From: Syntrophaceae bacterium
GTDB lineage: Bacteria > Desulfobacterota > Syntrophia > Syntrophales > UBA2185
Direction of reading: 5' to 3'
NCBI GenBank assembly: GCA_003508565.1
Contig: DNUI01000084.1
Coordinates: 1 to 5,561 of the forward strand
Length of the DNA: 5,561 bases
Position numbers and translations under genes: made by a program. This document shows positions 1 through 5,561 of this stretch, in pieces. The notes under the pieces were generated by a model. The model searched no databases, was not told where the DNA came from, and saw nothing but the letters and a program-made list of their open reading frames with translations. Numbering within the stretch: the first letter of the stretch is position 1; the number at the start of each line of letters is the position of its first letter.

Positions 1-227
1 AATCCTCACATCAAATCTACGCCGACCCTTGAAGACTTGTAGCTGACGCAAATAAAAAAAGAGGCTATTGACTGTAACTAAATTGTAACTGACACACCCG
101 AAAATACCCGGACAAAACAAAAATCAACTTGTACTGTGTAACATAATGATATGTAACTTATTAAGATATGATGGGAACTCGTCTTATTTTCTTATCGACT
201 CAAAATTCCCGTTCCGACTATAGATCA
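1..227. other. AT-rich left-edge spacer with TGTAAC repeats
   Basis: I see no convincing gene here. Plus-strand frame 1 stays open from the left edge to a TAG at 40-42 (13 codons, ending TPTLEDL), so it could be the tail of a gene lying to the left, but 13 codons are too few to decide. Beyond that the stretch is AT-rich and contains four copies of TGTAAC, starting at 73, 84, 137 and 152; three of them extend to TGTAACT. The 71-residue minus-strand gene ends at 228, so its transcript would run into this region. I found no strong hairpin plus T-run that would clearly end it. Confidence 0.5.
73..158 (+). repeat. Cluster of four TGTAAC direct repeats
   Basis: TGTAAC occurs at 73-78, 84-89, 137-142 and 152-157, all in the same orientation. 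The copies at 73, 84 and 152 are followed by T. The first two are 11 bases apart, close to one helical turn, and the last two are 15 apart. Closely spaced same-facing short repeats in a non-coding region can be regulator binding sites, but no gene starts close by in the visible sequence. Chance occurrence in AT-rich DNA is a real alternative. Confidence 0.35.
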
Positions 228-443
228 TCACCATTTCCATTCCTCCCCCTGATCTTTTCCTTTTAGTTTTCTATTACGATAATCAAGATATTCAAAAATT
301 GCCCAGAGCAATACAAGATATAAGGGATTACCATAAAACAAAAACACGGGTATCAAGAGCAGGAGGATCACGAAAAGGATTTTTATCACAATGTCGGTAA
401 AGACATAGTCCAATATCCTGTTGATGCTTTTCAATAAGTTCAT
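228..443 (-). CDS. Small two-helix membrane protein, unknown function
   Basis: This is a 71-residue protein I cannot assign to a family. After a short amphipathic N-terminus (MNLLKSINRILDYVF) come two hydrophobic stretches. The first is about residues 18-37 (core ILFVILLLLIPVFLF). The second is about residues 41-53 (LYLVLLWAIFEYL), separated by a short GNP turn. The tail, residues 55-71, is hydrophilic and charged, rich in Lys, Arg and Glu, and ends EEWKW. This suggests an inner-membrane hairpin with a cytoplasmic tail, judged by the positive-inside rule. The ATG ends at 443 on the plus strand; a GGAG lies at 455-458 (complement), 11 bases upstream, which is a slightly long but usable spacing. 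The gene is visibly more AT-rich than the other three genes and stands alone between two long spacers. It may be an orphan or acquired gene, or a chance reading frame; the clean hydrophobic pattern favours a real protein. Confidence 0.5.
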   Translation of the reverse strand: MNLLKSINRILDYVFTDIVIKILFVILLLLIPVFLFYGNPLYLVLLWAIFEYLDYRNRKLKGKDQGEEWKW

Positions 444-833
444 GTACTCGCATACTCCAACCTTCTGCGCTTTGTTTCAGGTTTCAGTGCAGTTTCTGTG
501 CTTTCCAATCTTTCACGCGCTAAGTAAAGGAATGAAGGGGTTCACCTGGTTCCCCTTTCTCAACGTGACACTGCCCGAATCGTAACCCCCAGGATAGCCG
601 CTAATTGACTTTGAACCCAATCGTTTTTGACTCTCCTTTTTTTCAGTTCAATAGATTTCATGGTTATGAAATAAACCTTCGGGTTGTACACGTCAAGATA
701 AAATCATTCTACGCTGAATGAAACTACAGAAATATTACATTTCGGTTGATTCCTTGTAATGTTGTTTTTGAATTTCAATACTTGCTGCAGCGTTTTAATC
801 GACAAGTTTTGAGCCTGCTCATTATGGATTCGA
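444..833. other. Non-coding spacer upstream of the tandem promoters
   Basis: No open reading frame of useful length or with a ribosome binding site was found in about 390 bases. A short GC-rich inverted repeat, AAGGGG at 535-540 and CCCCTT at 552-557 around an 11-base loop, could form a 6-bp hairpin; it is followed only by TTTCTC-like sequence and no adjacent gene ends here, so I do not call it a terminator. GTTTCAG occurs twice in direct succession near 474-487. The 8-mer TGTACACG at 685-692 recurs at 893-900 inside the spacer of the second promoter candidate. Minus-strand promoter elements for the 71-residue gene should lie at the left end but are not obvious. Confidence 0.5.
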
Positions 834-862
834 TTGACACACAAGGCGGCGTATCTTGTATT
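834..862 (+). promoter_or_regulatory. Candidate sigma-70 promoter P1 (distal)
   Basis: A perfect -35 hexamer TTGACA at 834-839 is followed, after 17 bases, by TGTATT at 857-862, which matches 4 of 6 positions of TATAAT. It faces the outer-membrane protein gene that starts at 1027. It lies 53 bases upstream of a second, similar candidate. The -35 is strong and the -10 mediocre. Confidence 0.4.
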
Positions 863-886
863 TTCTGCACGAAAAGGGGAAAATAA

Positions 887-915
887 TTGACATGTACACG
901 AGACTTTCCTATATG
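887..915 (+). promoter_or_regulatory. Candidate sigma-70 promoter P2 (proximal)
   Basis: A second perfect TTGACA at 887-892 is followed by a 17-base spacer and TATATG at 910-915, which keeps the first four bases of TATAAT. Transcription would begin near 922, giving a leader of about 100 bases before the outer-membrane protein gene at 1027. The spacer contains TGTACACG, an 8-mer also present at 685-692. With a perfect -35 and ideal spacing this is the best promoter in the window. Confidence 0.5.
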
Positions 916-1010
916 TCGCATGTCTGAAAACAATGTCTCATCAAAAACGATGGACAGAATTCACACGGAGAAATTGAGGCGCCAGTCTTGAATAAAGCAC
1001 AATCAAAAAA

Positions 1011-1016
1011 AGGAGG
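1011..1016 (+). promoter_or_regulatory. Shine-Dalgarno AGGAGG that decides the start
   Basis: AGGAGG, preceded by a run of A, lies 10 bases before the ATG at 1027 and 7 bases before an in-frame GTG at 1024. It rules out the longer TTG-initiated reading from 988, because it would then lie inside the coding region. The ATG at 1027 also gives a proper signal peptide beginning MKKR. Confidence 0.8.
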
Positions 1017-1026
1017 ATATAGTGTG

Positions 1027-1947
1027 ATGAAGAAGCGGGGGGCATTCAGGGAATTTTTTATCATGTTGGTTGTGGCAGCCGTGCTCCTGAGTCCGGTCGC
1101 CCTCGCGGGCTCGGCCTTCGCTACCGAGGGTGGGGGCGGGGCATACCCGAATGGCGCCGAGGACTTCATGGCGGGGGCGCTCCCGCCGCCAGGAACCTAT
1201 TTTAAAAACTACCTTACCTACTATACAGCCTCGGCATTCAAGGACAACAAGGGCCATGACCTCATTCCTGATTTCAAGCTGAAGGTGGTTGCTGATGTCC
1301 TCCGGTTCGTCCATGTTACCAACTACAAATTTCTCGGTGCCGACTGGGCAGTTCAAGCCGTGATTCCTGTGGTCTACCAGGATGTGACCCTCGGCGGCCG
1401 GAGCGATGACCGTTTTGGGCTGGGTGACATCATCGTCGACCCGATCGTTCTCGGCTGGCACTCCAAAAACTTTCACATCACGGCGGGGCTTGACATCTAT
1501 ATCCCCGTCGGTGCGTACAGCGAGGACCGTCTTGCAAACCCCGGGAGGAACTACTGGACTTTCGAGCCCGTCCTCGGCATAACGTACCTGAGCAACGGCG
1601 GCTTCGAGCTCTCCGCCAAGTTTATGTACGACTTTAACACTGAAAACGACGATACGAATTACGAATCGGGCCAGGAGTTCCACTTTGACTACACCATCGG
1701 CTATCACGTCAACAAGCAATGGGCCGTCGGCATCGGGGGTTACTACTATTGCCAGAGAACCGAGGATGAGAAGAATGGGATCAAACAGGGCCCAGGCGGG
1801 TTCGAGGGCCGGGTCTTTTCCATCGGTCCCGTGGTGCGGTACGCGTACAAGAACATGAGCTTCGCGCTCAAGTGGCAACCCGAGTTCGAGGCAAGAAACA
1901 GGCCTGAGGGCGACAAGTTCTGGTTCAACCTTGTCTACGCCTTCTAA
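1027..1947 (+). CDS. SphA/MetA-pathway family outer-membrane protein
   Basis: This 306-residue protein belongs, by overall pattern, to the 'putative MetA-pathway of phenol degradation' / SphA transporter family. Members are outer-membrane beta-barrels thought to move hydrophobic or aromatic compounds; the family name comes from gene context and most members have no proven substrate. Residues 1-32 form a signal peptide: MKKR start, hydrophobic core FIMLVVAAVLLSPVALA, likely cleavage after SAFA. The mature start carries the family-typical segment GAEDFMAGALPPPGTYF (about residues 43-60), followed by an aromatic-rich run near NYLTYYTA. The rest alternates polar and hydrophobic residues in strand-like stretches with Gly/Asn/Asp turns and ends FNLVYAF. 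A C-terminal Phe is the usual signal for barrel assembly by the BAM complex. The gene has its own AGGAGG and two promoter candidates upstream and is convergent with the MgtE gene, so it is probably transcribed alone. The substrate cannot be read from the sequence, and no aromatic-degradation enzymes lie nearby. Confidence 0.85.
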   Translation: MKKRGAFREFFIMLVVAAVLLSPVALAGSAFATEGGGGAYPNGAEDFMAGALPPPGTYFKNYLTYYTASAFKDNKGHDLIPDFKLKVVADVLRFVHVTNYKFLGADWAVQAVIPVVYQDVTLGGRSDDRFGLGDIIVDPIVLGWHSKNFHITAGLDIYIPVGAYSEDRLANPGRNYWTFEPVLGITYLSNGGFELSAKFMYDFNTENDDTNYESGQEFHFDYTIGYHVNKQWAVGIGGYYYCQRTEDEKNGIKQGPGGFEGRVFSIGPVVRYAYKNMSFALKWQPEFEARNRPEGDKFWFNLVYAF

Positions 1948-1951
1948 CGGC

Positions 1952-1983
1952 AAGAAGGCTTCTGCTTTGCGGGTGGCTTCTTT
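1952..1983 (+). terminator. Weak terminator-like hairpin between convergent genes
   Basis: AAGAAG at 1952-1957 can pair with CTTCTT at 1977-1982; with G1958 bulged, C1959 and T1960 can add one C-G and one T-G pair. The tail is only a short TTTCCC. It lies just after the stop of the outer-membrane protein gene and could serve both converging transcripts, since such a stem reads in either direction. An alternative longer-range pairing is GCGGGT (1969-1974) with ACCCGC (2012-2017). Neither is a textbook terminator. Confidence 0.3.
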
Positions 1984-2030
1984 CCCTAAAAGGCATAAAA
2001 TGAATATGACAACCCGCTTCGGATTACTGG

Positions 2031-3251
2031 TCAAGTCAAAAATAGGGTGGCCAACAAAAGAAGCAGCCCCATGCTGGCTACGTCGGTGGCCGTTGTAAGG
2101 AAAATGCTGGAAGCTGTGGCCGGATCCGCGCCCAAGCGGCGCAGTGTTATCGGCACGATCGTTCCGAAAATTCCGCTGACCACGCAGGCGCCGGCCATGG
2201 CCGCTACTACAATCAGTCCCAGAGGAAAAGCCAGCGGGTTGCCCTGGCTGACCGCCAAAAAATACATAGCGACGCCTGCAACCAATCCAATCACCCCCCC
2301 ATTCAGCAGACCCAGCAGGCCCTCCTTGGCCAGCAGCCTGCGCATATGTTCTTTCTTGTATTCGTGCAATGTCATGCCCCGTATAGTCACGGCTAAGGCC
2401 TGGCAGCCGCTGTTGCCGGATTGCCCGGCCAGCACAGGCAGAAAGGCCGCCAGGATGACAATCTGATCTATAGTGGCCTGGAATATGCTGACCACCGCTC
2501 CGGCTATAAAGGCCGTCAAGAGGTTCAGCTGCAACCATGGGTGTCGATACTTGAAGCTCCTCGGCCACGGAGTGGAAAGTTTCTCCTCTTTCTCAACACC
2601 CACCATGCTTCCAGCCTGAAAACTGATCTCTATGGCCTGTGCTTCAAAAAGCCGCCCACCGCGTACAGCCCCGACCAATTCACCCCGTGAATTGGTAACA
2701 GGATAAACGGGATAATGCCTGGTGATGACCTCGCGCATTGCGTCCATGAGGGGCATGTCGGCACGCAGGCTGAATGGTTCGGTCAGCATGACCTGGCTTA
2801 GCGGAGTTCCTGGATCAGCGAAAAGCAAATCCCGCATAACCACGACACCGATGAGCTGTTTCTTAGAGTCGGTGACATAGCCATAGGTGATGAACTCGCG
2901 TTTTACCAGGTTGCGCAATTCTTCGATCGTCTGACGGACAGTCATTTGCGGTGAAAAAACGGCATAGACTGGGTCCATCAGTCGGCCGACACTTTCCCTC
3001 GGAAATGTCAGGTTCAACGCCCATTGCTCGCGCACCTCAGATGGCAGGGCGCTCTTTATTCGCTCCTTCACCTCGGCTGGTGCCAGGGCCAGTATCTTCT
3101 CAGCGGTGTGCGGCCCCATAAGCCTGAGCGCGCTCATAGCTGTCTTGGTTTCTGCTTTCTCCAGCAGTTTGGCAGCCGCCGACGTATCCAGTTGCGCCAG
3201 GGCTTTTGCCATATCTTCAGGATTCGAGGGTATCTGGGTCATCTTTTTCAT
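2031..3251 (-). CDS. MgtE-family magnesium transporter with CBS domains
   Basis: This 406-residue protein has MgtE architecture: a Mg2+-gated channel of the inner membrane that admits Mg2+ when the cytoplasmic level is low. A helical N domain (about residues 10-87) contains the LRLMGPHTAEKILALAP repeat-like segment. Two CBS domains follow: CBS1 at 88-154, beginning VGRLMDP, and CBS2 at 155-213, containing YPVYPVTNSRGELVGAV. A connecting helix leads to five membrane segments near 241-260, 262-277, 310-334, 342-365 and 380-404. Signature elements are LPVLAGQSGNSGCQALAVTIRGM at 271-293 (first part LPVLAGQSGNSG, then CQALAVTIRGM) and DPATASSIFLTTATDV at 376-391. Asp390 aligns with the pore Asp of Thermus thermophilus MgtE. 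The N domain is clearly shorter than the roughly 130 residues of that protein, and the pore motif is the AGQSGNSG variant rather than the classical one, so this is a divergent subfamily and Mg2+ as the physiological ion is inferred. The ATG at 3251 has only a weak GAG upstream; an in-frame ATG at 3242 is possible. I see no recognisable Mg2+ riboswitch in its leader. Confidence 0.9.
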   Translation of the reverse strand: MKKMTQIPSNPEDMAKALAQLDTSAAAKLLEKAETKTAMSALRLMGPHTAEKILALAPAEVKERIKSALPSEVREQWALNLTFPRESVGRLMDPVYAVFSPQMTVRQTIEELRNLVKREFITYGYVTDSKKQLIGVVVMRDLLFADPGTPLSQVMLTEPFSLRADMPLMDAMREVITRHYPVYPVTNSRGELVGAVRGGRLFEAQAIEISFQAGSMVGVEKEEKLSTPWPRSFKYRHPWLQLNLLTAFIAGAVVSIFQATIDQIVILAAFLPVLAGQSGNSGCQALAVTIRGMTLHEYKKEHMRRLLAKEGLLGLLNGGVIGLVAGVAMYFLAVSQGNPLAFPLGLIVVAAMAGACVVSGIFGTIVPITLRRLGADPATASSIFLTTATDVASMGLLLLLATLFLT

Positions 3252-3331
3252 GGTATTTTCTCAAGCTGTAAAGTTACAAGATTGATGAGAGAACGTTATG
3301 CCCCCCCCATTTTTGAAGGTAAATTAACACT

Positions 3332-3426
3332 TTAAAGCTGGGAAATCAACTCAATTGCTCTTTCAGACAGAGCGACAAGATGCTATCATTGATTTCTCTC
3401 CATTTTGCCACCACCAGGGCCAGAGA
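3332..3426 (-). pseudogene. Possible frameshifted 3' remnant of a gene
   Basis: Two short overlapping minus-strand frames read like pieces of one protein end. From 3426 the frame gives SLALVVAKWREINDSIL and then runs to a stop at 3346-3348. From 3382 another frame gives HLVALSERAIELISQL and stops with TAA at 3332-3334. Joined by one frameshift they would make a helical, protein-like C-terminus, which is unusual for the surrounding AT-rich spacer. No start codon or ribosome binding site is visible and no family is recognised, so it may be chance. Confidence 0.2.
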
Positions 3427-3620
3427 TCATCATTATCTGAGATTTCATGAAGTGGTGCGGCCCCCTCCTCCTCATCCTAACACAAGACCAGTTAATTTCT
3501 ATTGAATAAAAATGGAGAATTCATTAATTATACGGCTGTATATTCTTCGTTCATTGAGGCCTTACCCATTAGAACCGGGCGGCACTGATAAATGATAAAT
3601 AAAAGCGTCATGCATGTTGA

Positions 3621-3627
3621 AGGAAGG
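3621..3627 (+). promoter_or_regulatory. Shine-Dalgarno of the CHAT gene
   Basis: AGGAAGG lies 6 bases before the ATG at 3634. It supports that ATG, or the adjacent ATG at 3637, as the start, which matters because this start gives the N-terminal lipoprotein-type signal. Confidence 0.65.
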
Positions 3628-3633
3628 AACAAA

Positions 3634-5561
3634 ATGATGAAAGGATTGAAGCATTCTGAGACCATTGGAAAGACCACCCTTACTATCCCGAACCGTATCA
3701 CCTGCCTTTTATTTTTATTGGTTTTTCTTTTCTATGGCTGCGGTGCTGGTCTTATGAAAGACATGAAAACAAACATAGAAGACATAAAGATCAGTTCTTA
3801 CATGCAGAAGAAGCAGCACCACGAATTGATTCGTAAACTCCAGCCGATGCTTGAACGCCAGGAGACCCTGTCTTCTTTCCGGATATTTCTGCTCGCGGCG
3901 GCTTACTACGAAATCCGTGACTATGAGAAAATGTTCAAGACGGCAGATTTACTGGAAACGCAGATCGGCCAGGGAGATATCACAGGGTACGGGGGAAACC
4001 TGGCCGTATACCCTCAAATACTGAGAGGCTATGCCTACCTGGACCAGGGAATTTTTGACAAGGCCCTGAAGGAAGCGACGGAAGCCCTTGTCATCCTGAA
4101 TCGTGACGCCAATAGGGACAATACGTTCTACCGGATCCAACTGATCGATATCTCCTGCATCGCCGGGGTGGCGTCCGCATTGCAGGGGCGCATGCGCGAC
4201 GCCGATGCGCACCTCAAGACCATCGAGGATGTCACGACCATCGGAGGGATCCTGGGGCCGGAGAAATTCATTGCCCTAGCCAGGATACACATGGCGAAGA
4301 AAGACTACGGGAGCGCCCTGACGGCTATCCAAGACCATAGAGCAAATGTTTCGGGTCTCTACACGGTCTTTTACGACGAGACCTTCCAGGAAATTCCCAA
4401 ATATTTCATCCTCGTCAAGTGTCTTTACGAAATGGGCAAGGAGGAAGAAGCGAAAAAAGGCTACGATCAGCTCCTTACGCATCCCCAGATCCGCCAGATC
4501 GGAGGGCTTCTCTGGCCCGCGCTCCTTGACCGCGCCCGCATTGCCCGCCGTGCCGGGGACGCGAAACTCGCCGAAGATCTCCTGAAAGAGGCCGTTGACG
4601 TTATTGAAAAACAGCGGGCGTCCATCAACACGGAAACCGGCAGGATCGGTTATGTCGGCGACAAGCAGGCCGTTTACCAGGAACTGATTTCCATCCTCTG
4701 CGCCGGTAATCGCGCGGCTGAAGCCTTCGAATACGTCGAACGGGCGAAAGGGCGGGCTCTCGTGGATCTCCTTTCATCCCAAACGAAGATTTCCATCCAC
4801 GGAAAAGACACCGCTCACATCAACCGGACTCTCGACCAACTTGCCCGTGCCGAGAAAGCGAATGCGACCGTTGCCGACCCCGCGCTTCAGAGCAACGTCA
4901 CGGGGACACGGGGTGTCGTTCTTACACTGAAGAAAGATCTGCTTACCCAGGACCCGGAACTCGCTTCTCTGGTCACTGTAACCGATACGGACACCAAAAC
5001 AATTCAGGCACGCCTTGGAACAGATGAGGTCCTCCTGGAATACTATGCCACCGAGCAGGATTGGTATGCCTTTGTCCTCAAACATAACAGCATCTGGGTG
5101 ACAATACTCGACGGGACCGGCCTTGCGAAGGATGTTTTGGCTTTCCGGGAAAGGCTCACCCGTGTCGGTTCCGATGAGTACACCCCCCATGCAAAGGCCC
5201 TGTACGGGCGGCTATTTACCCCCGTGGCCGCACGAATCACCACACCCAGGCTGATTATCGTACCCCACGGGGTGCTCCACTACCTCCCCTTCGGTGCCCT
5301 CTCTTCCGGAAAGAATTTTCTGGTTGACCGTTATCAGGTTAGATACCTTCCCAGCGCGAGTATCCTCGGCATCCTGAAGGACAGGGCCAAGAATGATAAG
5401 CTGCCGGCCCTTATCATGGGAAATCCCGACCTCAAGGATCCGTCCTACGACCTGAAATATGCCGAAGAAGAGGCCCTTTCCCTCGGCAAAATCATCCCGC
5501 ACGCGACCGTCCTCCTCAGGAGCAACGCCCGGGCGAGTGTGATTCATGAAAAGGGGAATCA
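3634..5561 (+). CDS. TPR-CHAT domain lipoprotein, cut by window edge
   Basis: The frame is open for 642 codons to the right edge, so only the N-terminal part of the gene is seen. Residues 1-36 look like a lipoprotein signal peptide: basic start, hydrophobic core CLLFLLVFLFYG at 24-35 and Cys36 in FYGC, an imperfect lipobox. Residues about 60-325 are helical TPR-like repeats, for example AAYYEIRDYEKMFKTADLL, GYAYLDQGIFDKALKEATEA and KCLYEMGKEEEAKKGYDQLL. Residues 366-380 carry YVERAKGRALVDLL, a motif typical of the linker before CHAT domains. The CHAT domain (caspase-like, HetF associated with TPRs) begins around 515-540, with LIIVPHGVLHYLPFGAL at 540-556, YLPSAS at 571-576, MGNPDL at 595-600 and AEEEALSLGKIIP at 610-622. 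The catalytic His and Cys of CHAT proteases normally lie further on, in HG and SAC-type motifs, and fall outside the window, so peptidase activity is unproven. It is divergent from the mgtE-like gene with its own ribosome binding site. Export suggests envelope-facing protein binding or proteolysis. Confidence 0.9.
   Translation, partial: MMKGLKHSETIGKTTLTIPNRITCLLFLLVFLFYGCGAGLMKDMKTNIEDIKISSYMQKKQHHELIRKLQPMLERQETLSSFRIFLLAAAYYEIRDYEKMFKTADLLETQIGQGDITGYGGNLAVYPQILRGYAYLDQGIFDKALKEATEALVILNRDANRDNTFYRIQLIDISCIAGVASALQGRMRDADAHLKTIEDVTTIGGILGPEKFIALARIHMAKKDYGSALTAIQDHRANVSGLYTVFYDETFQEIPKYFILVKCLYEMGKEEEAKKGYDQLLTHPQIRQIGGLLWPALLDRARIARRAGDAKLAEDLLKEAVDVIEKQRASINTETGRIGYVGDKQAVYQELISILCAGNRAAEAFEYVERAKGRALVDLLSSQTKISIHGKDTAHINRTLDQLARAEKANATVADPALQSNVTGTRGVVLTLKKDLLTQDPELASLVTVTDTDTKTIQARLGTDEVLLEYYATEQDWYAFVLKHNSIWVTILDGTGLAKDVLAFRERLTRVGSDEYTPHAKALYGRLFTPVAARITTPRLIIVPHGVLHYLPFGALSSGKNFLVDRYQVRYLPSASILGILKDRAKNDKLPALIMGNPDLKDPSYDLKYAEEEALSLGKIIPHATVLLRSNARASVIHEKGN

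Larger units (their letters stand above)
3252..3633. other. Divergent intergenic region, mgtE-like / CHAT gene
   Basis: This 382-base AT-rich region must hold the promoters of both flanking genes. For the minus-strand transporter, TTGATT (complement of 3344-3349) and TAATTT (complement of 3321-3326) are 17 bases apart, but match consensus poorly. For the CHAT gene, TATATT at 3539-3544 is a good -10 without a matching -35, and TTGAAT at 3502-3507 lacks a good -10. A run of eight C lies at 3301-3308. A tandem TGATAAA pair fills 3586-3599. Minus-strand positions 3332-3426 may hold a decayed coding remnant, listed separately. I looked for an M-box-type leader and did not recognise one. Confidence 0.5.

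Noticed and set aside
535..557. AAGGGG/CCCCTT inverted repeat as a terminator
   Set aside because: The stem is only 6 bp, lacks a proper T-run and no neighbouring gene ends there.
824..886. 20-codon plus-strand frame beginning MDSIDTQGG
   Set aside because: It has no ribosome binding site, overlaps the promoter P1 candidate and is very short.
988..1026. Longer N-terminus of the outer-membrane protein from a TTG at 988
   Set aside because: The AGGAGG at 1011-1016 would lie inside the coding region, and the ATG at 1027 gives a normal signal peptide.
1003..2568. Very long minus-strand open frame (521 codons) across the outer-membrane and transporter genes
   Set aside because: It is antisense to a clear outer-membrane protein gene and overlaps the mgtE-like gene in another frame. 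Its translation is rich in Gly, Arg and Pro with no domain pattern, as expected from a shadow in moderately GC-rich DNA.
2047..2690. Plus-strand open frames opposite the mgtE-like gene
   Set aside because: They are antisense shadows with no domain pattern, signal or ribosome binding site.
3447..3509. 20-codon plus-strand frame beginning MKWCGPLLLI
   Set aside because: It has no Shine-Dalgarno sequence and is too short; the hydrophobic run comes from a CTCCTCCTC repeat.
3252..3633. Mg2+ riboswitch (M-box) ahead of the mgtE-like gene
   Set aside because: I could not recognise the conserved M-box core on the minus strand; a covariance-model search would settle it.

Overview
The window looks like part of a Gram-negative bacterial chromosome. 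It encodes a beta-barrel outer-membrane protein with a signal peptide and terminal Phe, a predicted exported lipoprotein, and an MgtE-type inner-membrane transporter. The mix of moderately GC-rich genes, AT-rich spacers and a CHAT/TPR lipoprotein would fit a deltaproteobacterial-type (Desulfobacterota or relative) genome. That placement is an inference from style, since no taxonomic marker gene is present.

Layout, left to right. Positions 1-227 are an AT-rich spacer carrying four copies of TGTAAC. Positions 228-443 (minus strand) encode a 71-residue membrane protein I do not recognise. Positions 444-1010 are mostly non-coding; the right part holds two TTGACA-based promoter candidates in tandem. 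Positions 1027-1947 (plus) encode a SphA / 'MetA-pathway of phenol degradation' family outer-membrane protein. Positions 1948-2030 are a short convergent spacer with a weak terminator-like hairpin. Positions 2031-3251 (minus) encode an MgtE-family magnesium transporter with a short N domain, two CBS domains and five membrane segments. Positions 3252-3633 are a divergent spacer. From 3634 to the right edge (plus) runs an uninterrupted reading frame for a TPR-CHAT lipoprotein, cut by the window before its expected catalytic residues.

The genes do not form one operon: neighbours are convergent or divergent, with long spacers. No pathway clearly ties them together. The shared theme is the cell envelope: an outer-membrane barrel, an inner-membrane ion channel, a small membrane protein and a lipid-anchored CHAT protein. 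The most interesting item is the CHAT protein, because its N-terminus predicts export and lipid anchoring rather than the cytoplasm. I found no mobile element, CRISPR array, tRNA or rRNA.
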